DNA of 64,000 nucleotides from the NCBI GenBank assembly GCA_003956705.1, contig QZCP01000135.1, positions 74,644 to 138,643 of the forward strand. Reading direction: 5' to 3'. Below, piece after piece: positions 11,886-24,022 of the stretch. The notes under the pieces were generated by a model. That model saw only the letters and a program-made list of their open reading frames with translations, was not told where the DNA came from and did no database searches. This DNA comes from Brevipalpus yothersi (taxonomy: Eukaryota > Arthropoda > Arachnida > Trombidiformes > Tenuipalpidae). Made by a program: the position numbers and the translations under genes. Within the stretch, counting starts at the first letter, position 1, and every line of letters begins with the position of its first letter.

Positions 11886-14235
11886 CTTGATTCTCGAGAG
11901 ATTTAAAATAATTAACCATTCACGGAGATGTGCCTTTGCAAAATGCATGAACTTTATGCCAAAAACTTCCATTTATTCATTATCATCAAGTCATGAACAA
12001 TCTTTAACCCATTTTTAAACCTAATTATGTGATAAATTTCATCCTTTTCCTGTTTTTGTTTCCCTTGAATTTAATAGGTTGTAACAAATGGAATTTTAGG
12101 TGCTAAGAGAAAGTTTTGCTATGTGAATACTGTTCTCAGGATCAAAATGACAAGCTAAATAGTTTTAAATAGTTTGAATCTAAGCTCTAATCATCGAGCA
12201 TAACAGAACGGAGAGATGCTCGAAGAAAGTTTTAGATATTCCAACATGATAGTTGGTTTTTCAGATGATCCATAAAAGATTTGAGTTAGATCAAAAAGAT
12301 TATTTCAACTATGAGTGACTCTGCTTAGAATATCAGATACCAAGTTGCATACAGTGTAGTATCGAAGACTGATTGAGATATTCCTGGGAGAGACAGAGAA
12401 GCCAGAAACCTCATGAATTTGATAGCACTTTACAAGTGTTGATAGCATTGCACCATAATACTTTCCATGGGTTTTTAGGCCTCATTCTTGGTGGAGTAAA
12501 TTAACAGACAATATGAATCATGCATTGAAAGTGTTTCCTTGATCACATCATATTCGGGCATAAAAATTTGATGAAAAACTTACCATCAAGGGCAAAATCT
12601 CCAGAGATATTCACGGTAATTCACATTGAATGAGTAGATGTTCACTTACCATGGCCAATGTTAACATCTGTTTCTCTCTTGAGCAATAATGCGAATTTCT
12701 TACAAGGCAACAAGCCTCTTTAATCATTAATATGGAAAATCGGAAATCCAATGTTTGTCAGGTAAACAAGTACTTCCTTTGTATACAAGGCAAAATCTAT
12801 CTTTTCTGCTATTCTAAAGGCTACTCGATCACTTTCTACCGCCATTAACTTATCACTGACTGCTGGTTGACGCTATAAATATGCATAAAAAGCTCACCAG
12901 CCAATGAATTATTGATCAATTGCTACTTGTTATACTCAGTCATCATAGATTGAATGAGGGATTCAGTTGAAATTTTCGAATCATTTGGAAAACTTAACTC
13001 GAACCGTTTCTTTCTGAAAAAGTTATTACTAAATGAATCTGAAAATCAAATTGAGAAATTTTATCAGAGCTTAAAAATTTTCTTCCTTCATCAAGATATT
13101 CAGTCCAATTATTTTTTGTATTTTTACATATTCTCAAGCTAAACATAATCAGATTTTGAAATTTAGAATCTAACTACTCTCCATAATCGAGGTGAAAGTC
13201 ATCGTTGATGGAATCGATCATTGATTGATTGAAAATTCTCGCTCTTGACCTCAATTCAGAGAATCTCTAGTGAACCTTAACCCTCAGAGTAACATTCAAT
13301 AGTAGTAAGAATAACGTTACAAATCGATTGACCATAACCAAGGATTATTGGTTTAGTTCTTTTTGATCATCAAATAGTGTGAATCGGAAGCATCCATGGT
13401 GATTGATACTGTTCTTTTGTTTTCTAAGAATTCAATCGGAAGCATAATCGATAGAAAAATTATAGATTCTTGTTCATCGGCAAGCCTACAGTATTTCTCA
13501 CACACAGATGATCAATGTTCATGCCCTTTTCCCTCTAATATGCTCTCTTGATGCTGTGTGTTGATCAAACAAATCGTACCCAGTGACCATCAACTAGTAG
13601 TATAATACTTGAAAATTTTAACATACCGATCAAGTGCAAATCTTTTCTCTCTTTTTCTCTCTCACTCCAATTCAATCCAATAGTGGCAATTTGAATAGTA
13701 ACATTCATGGTTGATGGATGTTGGTGTTGTTTGTGTTGGTGTCGATGTGGTCGTTTTAATTGGATCACCTTTTGTTGTAATCACAATAATAGAAAGGTCC
13801 AAGACATCAAATGTGTGACGCGAAACGCTAATTTGTCCATACTCGAGGCTGCTACCATGAGCGATATTGGTAACACCACAAGTAACACCAATCGTAGTAA
13901 TGCTAATGAAAATAAATCAATTGTGAAAAGGAGATGCAAAAATTTAATTTATACCCTTAAAATTATCAGCACGTTAGCTCATCGAGTATCACTTTTCTAT
14001 CCTATCAGCTCCCACTTGCTCACTTTCGCTCTCATTTTGGGAAGAATAAAAAGCAGCCTCATTCGCTCACTTGAGACGACTTTTTGCCGAGTCCTCAGTT
14101 CCTGAGTGTGTTCACTTCTAGTGTTTTTAATCAATTTTTTTTTCTCTCAATTTTGATTGTGGTCTGTGTGTCTGTGTGTGAGTGTGATAGTCAACTATTT
14201 TGAAGAATAACAAATCAATTTTTCATCACTTCAAC
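11886..14235. other. Intergenic region, no gene seen
   Basis: AT-rich DNA between the Ig gene and the six-cysteine gene. Several open frames exist but lack homology, splice support or coding-like composition. The last part (about 14040-14235), with an ATAAAAAG stretch and GTGTGT-rich leader, is the likely promoter and 5' UTR of the next gene. Confidence 0.5.
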
Positions 14236-16098
14236 ATGTTGGCCATTGCAGCGATTGTTTTTCTCACCGTTTTTTCACCAACTCTGTCCGCTCCTCGACC
14301 GAAGCCTCAAGAATCCGCCCAGCCAGCAATGCCGGTGATCAATTGGGGAAAGTGTCCCGAGTTGGCACCCAAGCCCAATGAGAAGGAAACTAAGGCCAAC
14401 ATTATCAAAGGATGTCTCAGTTCGATTCCATTGCCCACCAATATCACCCAGGAAGCTGTGGAACGACATCGAACTGCGGTGGCGAAGTGTGCTCTGGCCA
14501 AAGAGAATTGGTTCACACCGGAAGGTCGATATAAATTTGACAAAGCTGCTACCGAAGTGAGAAACAAGCGTTTGAAGTCTGATCTTGAGGTGAGTTTCCA
14601 GAAGTTTATTATTATAATCGATTAGCTTGAGATCCTGAGAGCGAATACTTACAAAGGGTATGTGGAAAGTTTTTGATAACATGTCTTGTTAGCCTGAGTT
14701 CAGGAAAAATTTCAATCAGCCGATTGTGGGACACATTTTGTGTCTTCATAAAGCGATCATCATTCCGTAGTTGTTAGCTCATAATGATTCGAACTTATCC
14801 ATTCTAATCTTGTTGAAATTTTGCAATTGCAGCCAATTGTTTTCAGTACTGATCCAATATCGTGTTCAGAATCCAAAAGCTGAGACGTTTCCACTTGGAT
14901 CAACAATTAGACTTGACTTACTTGTTGGTCATTTGAATTGAAAATTTTTCTTACTGAAGTTCCATCAATGAAAATTAAATCCTCTAGTCCACATTTTATG
15001 AGAAAATTGATCAGATAATCATGCAAAAAGGTTTTCAGTAAGCTTTTTGAGAAAATTCTCGAAAAGGGAGGAGTGAGACATAAAAACGAGCAATTTTTTA
15101 TCCTATTGAGGGTCACATCAGAGTGAAGATAACTCTCAAGTCTTAAATTTTTAGTTTTACAACTTAACGAAAACTTTCATTTTGCAACGTTTCAAAGGAC
15201 ATGAAAGCTAGATTTGAGTTCTCTTTTCATGCTCGCTATTCAAGGCCAGAAAGTAAATGCGACAAAAAGAAGAGACATAAGAATTTCATTAAGATAACAT
15301 CAAGCAGTCGATCCTGAGTAACAGCAACCCAACTCATGATGCTCGAATACTAGTCAATAATTTTAATCAGCTCTCAGGATGATGAAAGAGTGCCTATGGA
15401 AAACTAATACCTTCTATCATAATCAAGGTTCTTCAATCGCTGCAAAATGAAGATATTTCTCTCTCTTTCTCTTTCTTCATTTAGCTGGTTAAAAATGCTA
15501 GCTATGAGTTCCTCATCGGTTTGCTTAGAAGAAAAAAAAATTCAGACCTCCCTCATGTTGAATCTGTCAAAGCAAAACTGAATTTTAAACAGTTTCAACG
15601 ATTAGCTCATGGCTTTCAATTACGTGATTTACATCGATGTTGCAGTTTTTTGTGATATTTTTTCCAGCATTATCGATCGACATTATCATGAAAATCAAAT
15701 AATTCACTGGCCAGCGATTGATTGCTTACACTAAAACTTCTCTTTTCTCGAGTTCTGATACCTTCTGATACCTTTAGACAGAATTTTATGACTCGTTATA
15801 AGATTGGAGTTTTATTTTTCTCCACCATTTTACCTTATTTTTTTAACAATCGAATGAAACTGGATGTAATATAAAAGAAATTTTTCTTCTTCTCTTTTAC
15901 TACTTTCCACTATAGACTTCAATACTGAATCAGCACACTCAATGTCGCAGTGAAGCTGAAAATCAGTTTAAAGAGGTGAAAGACGTTATCAATCAAGTGC
16001 AACTATATCAAGCTTGCATGGATTATCATATCTCACAGATCTGTGCTATTCAAATAACTGGTGGACAGCAAGCAGGACGTCCAAGAGACTCCCAATAA
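14236..16098 (+). CDS. Secreted six-cysteine protein, function unknown
   Basis: Two exons, 14236-14589 and 15916-16098, joined in phase 0, encode 178 aa. The first in-frame ATG (14236) gives a strong signal peptide (MLAIAAIVFLTVFSPTLSA) followed by a Pro-rich linker (PRPKPQESAQP). The mature part has exactly six cysteines (GKCPEL, KGCLSS, AKCALA, TQCRSE, QACMDY, SQICAI), consistent with three disulfides, and looks helical, ending GGQQAGRPRDSQ. An AATAAA lies at about 16203, some 105 bp after the stop. No family was recognised. The intron (1326 bp) is long for this window. The CDS is GC-richer than the flanking DNA, supporting a real gene. Confidence 0.8.
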
Positions 16099-19000
16099 AA
16101 GTGAATCAAAAGTGATCTCGATCGAATCAGGACACACACACACAAATGAATTTTGTAAGTGTGTGTGAAAAAAGAAATGAAGGAAGAGAAAATCTGTGAT
16201 CAATAAATTGGGCAAGAAACGATAAATAATCAATTATTATAAATAATTCGTGTTTAACCAACAAACTTGTTTATGGATACACGTTTAACTATGGCGACAA
16301 ATTCCCAACTTTTTTTCCTTGACCAAGTCATTCTTTTTTTTAATTTACTATTATTTTATCAACTACAATTGGTCTATTCTTTTGACTATTTTGGCTTCAA
16401 TATTAATAATAATCAACTTTTGTGAATAGAATTTTCTTCCATTTTATTTCGCAATTGGTGATGAAACAGACCGAGAAAATTGAAAAAAAAAATTTTCCTG
16501 CAATTGGCCTACACTAGAACCTTGTACAATGATCAGTTTTACAATCAAGTCAATTCAAACTGATCAGTTTGGTTCCTTCACTACTAGATTAGTTCCTGTA
16601 TTTGAGAAAAGAACTTTGTTCTTCCCGTTCACTTATGGTCACAGGAACCGGCAGTACCTATTGAACCAATTTTTTTTTCTATAACTTTTGAACTACATTC
16701 GTCCATTTCATTTCAATTCTCGTGCCAATTTGAACGGTGCCACAAGATAGGCTTCAAATTGAACTTGAAAGTAAGCGCAATTGATGTTGCCTTGTTGAAG
16801 AGAGACGAGTAACACAATCGACACTAATTGATCTCGGTTGTCGAACAATCAGACCTACGCGTTTGGGGACAACAGAAAATAGCGAAAAGAGAAAGAACAA
16901 ATAAAAAAAAGTGAAAGTGAGAAGGTGTATAATAAAACACTAACATTCGATACAATAGAAGCCATAGTCAAGGGACGATTAGGGAATGATGGAAAAATAG
17001 ATTGGGGATTCCAAGGGGTTGGTAGGGAGAGAGATGATTTAAAATGATCTGAGTGACTGGTTATGAAATCGAGAGCAATATACGCGGCTACTGTTCGGTG
17101 TGTCTTTCTCCCCATTTCCGCGTCCGGTAACATTTTTTGGGCAAATGATGTTCTCGATCAGTGGTAGTGGAGAGAGAGAGAGAGAAGAAAAAAATTTGAT
17201 TCAAAACATGGTGAAAAGACATGAATAACATTAATGGTGTTCCCTACAAAAGTGTTAGCAGCCATAGTTTTGAAGTCAACTTTCTATTTCCATTGATTCT
17301 GAGGCATTCAGTCGTTTCATATGCGTCACTTTAAGTCCAGAGGCAAAACTTTCGCAATCAACAATGAATTCTTATTTTGGCTGCGATTCGTCACAGTGTA
17401 AATTTCTAGCTTCAGTGACAAAAAATTCTCTGCTCTTCCGATTCCAGACATAATTGAAAGCTAAAAAACAATAGGCATTACAACTATAAGTTACTTGAAG
17501 TCATGAGTCAACTTGTTCCTAGAGGAATGTTCCTCTTTAGCTGTAGCCTTCGCTTTCATGGTGTGAGCAATTCGACCGAAAGGAGAAAAGATTATCAATT
17601 TTCAAAAATAACACTCATTTTGTATGCGTACTTCATAATACTCATGAGATGTGTAAGGAATTCACTCATTCAAAGTTTTCATCGCATTGAAGATGAGCTC
17701 TAGACGAATGTGATAAATCTAGCATTGTGGATTGGGCCCGATCATTGAAACTTGAGATTTAGAAATATGAACCTTGGCACCTAGAGTTGAGCCCTCCATT
17801 CTTGATTCTCGATCGTTAAAAGAGGTTCTAGAGAAAATAGGAAATGATTTCCTCTTTTATGGATAATCCCATTAATCAATAATAAGAAGAAAAAAACTCA
17901 AAAAAACGACCCCTCTTCTTTTATTCCACAATTCTATACCTGCATAGTTTTTACTAAAAACGCTGATTTTTTAATTCTCCTAGATAACTTTGCATGATTC
18001 TTGCTCATGTCTGAGATCTCTCTAAATGAATCAAGGTTCGGTTTACTTTTTGTTTTTGGTTAATCATCATCAAATGATCATCATCCAATCAATCTGTCTT
18101 AAACGATCTCATAGTCCCGGGAAATGTGAGTCGACCATTCGTTAGTCTTTGTCCAGAGAGTTCACATCGTATTGTAGATGTATCTATGCTTGGAACGTCA
18201 GAAATGTTGAGATGATATTAAGTTCATCGAAATCATTTCTCAGCCTCATTCGGTGCCGCTACCTGTGAGGGCATAACTGTACTTGTAATAGGAATACAAA
18301 TTTTATCATCTAGATAGAGAATTGTAGTGGTTCCTGAGGAGCCGGATCCCCCATGGGAAGTTATGTTTGAACTTTTTTTTTTACCTGTCAGTCTTTCCCT
18401 CGTTCAGTGGCAACTTTTATCTGAGAAATACGTCAATCCCAAAATTCTTCAAAAACTTCGAAGCGGAATATGGCCAGTCATCGCACATAACGGTGATGAT
18501 CCGATTAAGGTAGCTCAGGAAGTGGTGAAATAGATCAAGGGACTCACTATGGCCAGAAAGATATCAAATTGCCCCTGAGGAGTATGTTCATCGAATAATA
18601 TCAATAATTGCGAATTCTAACTACTCTCTGTTCTAATTTGTTCTCTATTTCTTTCACTTTCTTCTTCAGACTTTTTGATAATTTTTTGGCCAAGATTAAC
18701 AGACTTTGACTAATAGTGGGACAAGGTTATTCAAGAATCTGTCAATCAACATGAGAAAGATAGAAAAAATCGAACTGAGAGGAGATAAAGAGTAATTATT
18801 ACAGCAATTGAAGGTAAATAGTTTGGCTTCAGAAGCATTAGGAAACGCCATAGCTACTCTTTCTGATTCAATGGCTCAGTAAAATTTCCGATAGAGATTA
18901 TTTATTCATTGTTTAAGTCGCGGTATATTTTTTCAATTTTAGAAGCTAAGCTAAGATAAGCTCTCAAGCCACTGTCAATACCACTAAAATCTCAGACACC

Positions 19001-20280
19001 CTCAGACATGGTAACAATGACCTGCATCCTCTTCTTCTACACCTCAAGACACAGGCTGACAGTCACAACGACATACTAGTGGTCGAAATCGTCGAGATCA
19101 AAGATAGTAAGAATCTTCCAACTTCATAGCTGATATTACAGCAAATATTCTACAAGATGGCAAAAGCGAAGAAGATGAAATAGTGGAGGCAAAAGAAACG
19201 CTAGGGAATAACAATCAACAATTTCACGTTAATATCGTTCCTTATGGAAAACTTTATTATTGGAAAAATGTCTAGTAGAAGAAAAACCTCACATATGAAA
19301 AATTACTGATTTTTGGAGCCCCTCTGACCCTACTTTTTGTTACATTGCCACTTTTGATCATTACATTACAATTGATCTCTAATTCAAGAAGAACGATAGA
19401 CAAATAGGAGAAAAAATTTCATCTTCTCCAACTGATGAGGCAATCGTTCTTGCCGCTTTCAAATCAGCCAAAAAATTTTACTTTACTCTACACTTGCGAC
19501 CTCTCTCTCTCTCCATCATCTCCATCAGCAGACTTGTTTGCTGTTGCCGATTACTCGACATATTTTTTATTTTTAAATCCACTCCTTTACACCAACAGTA
19601 CATTTAACCATCTTTAACCATCTAAGCTGATTTAGCTTAAGATTTTGAAACATTATCGTTATTGTCAGTGTGGACATCAAATTGATTAGCATTGTGATTA
19701 TTTACTAGCTATAGTTTACATGATAGAGGTTATCGGTCTCACTTTGGATTCCGTTAAGATTGATTGAGTGTGTGTGTTTGTGTATACTCATCACTCTCTA
19801 TCTCCACAGGTTTATGTGTGACTGTTTGGGCTTTCCGAATTGACTTGATATCATCTAAAGTGTCACTGGTTAACATACTATACACACATTCACAACAAAC
19901 TATATTGATCAACATTCCAATCTTACGATATTATCTACCACACCATTATTATTATCCAATCCTGCTGATATTTGCTGAATGGTCGAGATTGAAACAGGAA
20001 ACAAAAAATAGAGCCTATTTTCCTGTGTGTTGTGTATATGTGTGTATTATTATTATCATTAATCGCCTACTGATTTATTGTGGAAAAGTAAATTTATCAC
20101 CAACATCATCACCATTGTAAAGTGTGTGTGAGTGTTTATTTTGATTTTGTCAATCCATTTTCTTCTTCTGCTGAACTCCAGCAGCTGGACTATTACCATT
20201 CTGGATCACATTTGATCTCAAGAGCACCACAACCTTGATCATCTTGACCTAAATTCGAAACGCTTCTACATAACAAGGCC
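16099..20280. other. Gene-poor region upstream of ubiquilin
   Basis: Over 4 kb without a confident gene. It contains a (GA) run at about 17168-17185, a somewhat GC-richer patch at 16855-17135 with an unsupported minus-strand open frame, the decayed coding-like stretch near 18.3-19.3 kb listed separately, and a GTGTGT/TATTAT-rich stretch just before ubiquilin (about 19760-20130). Confidence 0.5.
18300..19280 (+). pseudogene. Decayed coding-like sequence, possible pseudogene or transposon remnant
   Basis: Short peptide-like segments appear in changing frames, interrupted by stops: LRSGIWPVIAHNGDDPIKVA near 18455-18520, WPERYQIAPEEYVHRIISII near 18550-18610, WDKVIQESVNQHEKDRKNRT near 18718-18780, ASEALGNAIATLSDSMAQ near 18828-18881, and ADITANILQDGKSEEDEIVE near 19127-19190. 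Composition is more protein-like than surrounding AT-rich DNA. The Trp/charged pattern with a Met/Leu tail loosely recalls MADF/Myb-like transposon accessory proteins, but this is only a guess. Low confidence. Confidence 0.25.
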
Positions 20281-23200
20281 ATGTCCCAAACTGCGGATCC
20301 GACTCATAGTGATGATGAATCTGAAGCTCAAAAAATTAAATTGATTGTCAAAAGCCCACTGGATAGAGGTGAAATAGAAATTGAAGAAGACTCAAATATC
20401 AAGAGGGTGAGTTATAGAAATTTTCATAACCATGATCATCCAGGAAAACAGCATTTTTAATTGAAAATCTTGATGGAAAAAGCCATCTAGTTAAATCTTC
20501 ATATCATCATACTGAATTACTTTTCTTCTCTTCTCTTTTAATCTGATATTAGTTACGTGAAATAGTTGCCGAGAGGTTCAAAGTTGATGAAGGAGATGTT
20601 ACTCTTATATTTGCTGGAAAAATATTGAAAGATCATGAATCTCTTGAACAACACAGTAAGTAATCAATTTGCCGTCTCTTGCGAGATAAAAGCGAATTAA
20701 AAATCTGCTTCGTCATTGCTGTGACATATCATTTAATTTTTCCAGAAATAAAAGATGGATTGACAATTCATATGGTCACTAGGCCCAAAAAGGTATGCCT
20801 GATTTGTGATGAATTTTTCAATAGATCATGTAAAATAATTGAAATATTTCCAATGTTTCCAATAGAACACTTCTGGAAGTGGAGGATCCTCTACAGGAAG
20901 CAACACAACTGGAACATCTGCATCAGATAATGCCAACACTGGAACAAACTCTGGTTCTGCTGGATTTCCTCCTTTCGATTGGGCTAGAAGCATGGGTGGT
21001 GGAGGCATGGGTGGTATGGGTGGTATGGGTGGCTTTGGTGGATCTGATCAATCTATGAATTCTTTCCTTCAAATGCAACAAAATCTTCAGAGAGAGGTAA
21101 GTGAACGGAAGTTTTTCTTCAAATATTTTTGTGGAAACAAATAAATATAATTTCTAACTGTTAACTCAATCTTTCCTGATGAATCAGCTGATGTCCAACC
21201 CGGAAATGATGCGCTCTCTGATGGATAGCCCAATATTCCAAGATTTGATTTCCCATCCTGATTACATTCGAACGGTTTTGAGAAGTAACCCAACCACTCA
21301 GCAACTGATGGAACGCAATCCAGAGATCAGCCATATGCTAAATAATCCGGAAGTTATTCGACAAGCCATGGAAACGATACGTAACCCAGCGGCTTTCCAG
21401 GAACTGATGCGTACACAGGATCGAGCCTTGAGTAACATTGAATCACTACCGGGAGGCTTTGATGCTCTTCGAAGAATGTACACAGAGTTCCAGGAACCTA
21501 TGCTCAATGCTGCTCAAGAGCATATTACTGGTGGTAATCCATTTGCTTCAAATCCCGGCTCTCAGAGTGGTTCAACAAGATCTGGGCAAACTGGAGTTGA
21601 AAATCGTGACCCTTTGCCAAATCCGTGGGCACCTCGTACCGAAACAACATCCAATACTTCGGATTCCACAGCCGGTATGAACTTTTACATTCCATCTATC
21701 ATCTTATCACTATTAGGTTGACAAATAAGTTGATAGACTCGATATGTTACGATAGAACTAGAGTTGTGTTTTTTCGTACACGATTAGAATGTGTGATTGG
21801 AGCATGTTAGAAACTTTTTCGAACCTCTAGAACCATTGAACTCTGAGTTACCAAACTCGATGGTTTTTAGGTCAAAATCATCAACATTGATGCATGTAAA
21901 ATAATTTTTTGCCCAATTTTTCTGAGTTTTTGAGATGAACTTGATGAAGATGCGAGGCTTATTTTCAAAAGGAAATAGGAACGAGAAAATTTATATGAAA
22001 CTACTAGCTATAAAGCGAAAAGTAAAAGTTCGTTCAAATTCGAGCGAAACTTTCTGATGCGCACGCAAGATGATGGACGAGCTTTCGAGCTTATCTCAGA
22101 AATTGTTATGTTTGTAATCCTGAAAATTTTCATAATTAGAAAAGAAAGTGTAAATTTTGTGCATTGGAATTTTCAGGACCAGAATGCGCCCAATTTCTGA
22201 GATATTAGAGTTCAAAGTCGAAAAGAATCTAAAAATTGTTAAGCAAATGATAAATGGCCTTTAAACCCTCATTTGACCTTAGGAACTCCATTTTTTCTCC
22301 CAAAAACTAGTCTAATTCAATTTCTAACAATATTGATGACCGAGTCAAACAAAATCAATGCAGATTCTTCTTCTTTTCCTATTGATAATTATAATTATGC
22401 CTATTAAATCTCTCCCCATGTATTCCATCGATTTTGTACAGACCTAGGCATGATCTAACTAATCTGTTTCTCTTCCTTGCTGAAATTCTGAATTTTTTAT
22501 TGCTTTTATCTATTGAAACATTCCTCTCCATGTGTACGAAGAATCAGAACTTTAGCTCTATCGTAACATACCGAGTCTTAAAACCTAACGTTTTGTCAAC
22601 CTAATAATATTTTTCTCAGCATTTCGACTTGTCTCGACGATGGGAAACCAGAAATTCATTTTTTTCAATCTTTTTTTTCACTGACATCCTTTCAGGACCA
22701 AATCAAGGAACATCTCCCTTTGCTCAGCCAGGAATGCAGAGTTTAATGCAGCAAATGTCGGGGAACAATCAACTCATGGAAATGCTAACAAATTCACCCA
22801 TGATGCGAAATATGATGTCACATATGGCTTCTAATCCTGAAATGATGCAGCAAATGTTATCTATGAACCCTCTCTTGGCTAACAACCCCCAACTTATGGA
22901 GCAAGTTCGATCCAATGCTCCCCAAATGATTCAGAGAATGTCCAGTCCAGAGATGCAACAACTTATGAGCAATCCACAAGCGTTGGAGGGCCTTCTCACC
23001 ATTCAAAGAGGCATGGAACAGCTTCAGAGGGTTGCTCCTGGAGCTTTCAGTGAGATCGTTACCCAAAATCCTTTCCTTGGAATGCCAGGTGCTACTCCAA
23101 GCTCAACTACACCGCCATCAACCGATACAAACACCAATTCTAATACACAGAGTAACACCAATAATTCGGCTGCCTCTGTTGGCGCGCTTTCACAACTGAT

Positions 23201-23387
23201 GGCCCAAATGCTAACATCGCAGGCAACGCAAAACAATCAAGTGGCCCCGGAAGAACGATACCGCAATCAACTGGAACAATTAGCATCAATGGGCTTCACC
23301 AATAGAGAAGTGAATTTACAAGCTTTGATCGCTACATTTGGTGATGTAAACGCTGCTGTTGAAAGGCTTTTACAATCACAACCTTAG
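20281..23387 (+). CDS. UBQLN: Ubiquilin (UBL-STI1-UBA shuttle factor)
   Basis: Carries ubiquitinated or mislocalised membrane clients to the proteasome. Six exons: 20281-20406, 20553-20655, 20746-20792, 20866-21096, 21188-21674, 22696-23387, giving 561 aa (human UBQLN1 is 589). The N-terminal UBL domain spans about residues 16-110 (KIKLIVKSPLDRGEIEI, VTLIFAGKILKDHESLEQH, DGLTIHMV). Two groups of STI1 repeats follow (MSNPEMMRSLMDSPIFQDLI; NNQLMEMLTNSPMMRNMMS), separated by a Ser/Thr/Gln linker. The C-terminal UBA has the MGF loop (LASMGFTNREVNLQALIATF). A Gly-Met repeat (GGMGGMGGMGGFGG) sits after the UBL. Intron 5 (1021 bp) is inflated by an inserted mariner-like element. The arrangement is diagnostic. 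Confidence 0.97.
21711..22606. mobile_element. Mariner-type TIR element (892 bp) inside ubiquilin intron 5
   Basis: The left end (from 21713) reads TTAGGTTGACAAA and the right end (to 22604) is TTTGTCAACCTAA, flanked on both sides by TA (21711-21712 and 22605-22606), the target duplication of Tc1/mariner elements. Inverted similarity continues about 80 bp inward: TATGTTACGATAGA on the left matches TCTATCGTAACATA on the right, and TTCGTACAC matches GTGTACGAA. The ends resemble known mariner irritans-type termini (TTAGGTTGGC). The interior has no long open frame, so it is a non-autonomous or decayed copy. TIR divergence suggests it is not very recent. Confidence 0.85.
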
Positions 23388-24022
23388 CCACTTGGGACAG
23401 GTTTACACACACAAATTTTTCACTACTTGCTTCCTCCTTTTTTTCGGAGGATCAACTATAATCGGGAGAGAAGATTCCAACTGAGCGCTTAGAACTGATG
23501 ACGCAAATTTCTTATAAAGAACATAAAGTTCTACAAATCTATCACTCAAAAAAACGAATGTTTGAAAAAATATTATATTGATGTACGTCTTTCTCCCAGA
23601 TAGATATTCCTGCAATCCCCTTATTCATCGCTCATTGGTACGATAAGCGATACTTGACCAAATCCCTAATAAACATACCCTGAGGAGAATATAAATATAT
23701 GAATATATGAATTCTCACCAAGAGCCTGATGATTTAATTCAAACTATCATTAGTAGCAATTTATTCCAATGTTAAGGGGCGTACTCACTTCATCTGGGTA
23801 GTTGGAACAAGATAGAATCTCTCTGAATTCGTGAAGAATTGAAGCAGAATAATTGTAGAAAATGACAAGACTTTATTTCAATGATCAGATTTTTACAACT
23901 TGTATAAACATCTTGAGACAATCTCTTTAGTTGTAAAATACTGGCAAGAAAAGAGAGTAGTATCGAAGCATAAACCTATTGTGCATTAAATGAGAGAAGA
24001 GTAATCTTCATGAAGCTTGATT
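23388..24022. other. Convergent 3' region of ubiquilin and CSTF2
   Basis: About 635 bp between two stop codons facing each other; the 3' UTRs lie here. AATAAA-like signals occur on both strands; no gene was seen. Confidence 0.5.

Noticed and set aside
13707..14105. 132-codon Cys/Asn-rich frame just before the six-cysteine gene
   Set aside because: Start region is a GTTGGTGTTG-type simple repeat and the rest looks like promoter and 5' UTR; no homology, no splice support.
16855..17133. 92-codon minus-strand frame
   Set aside because: Composition is ambiguous and hydrophobic stretches come from T/C-rich DNA; no splice or polyA context found.
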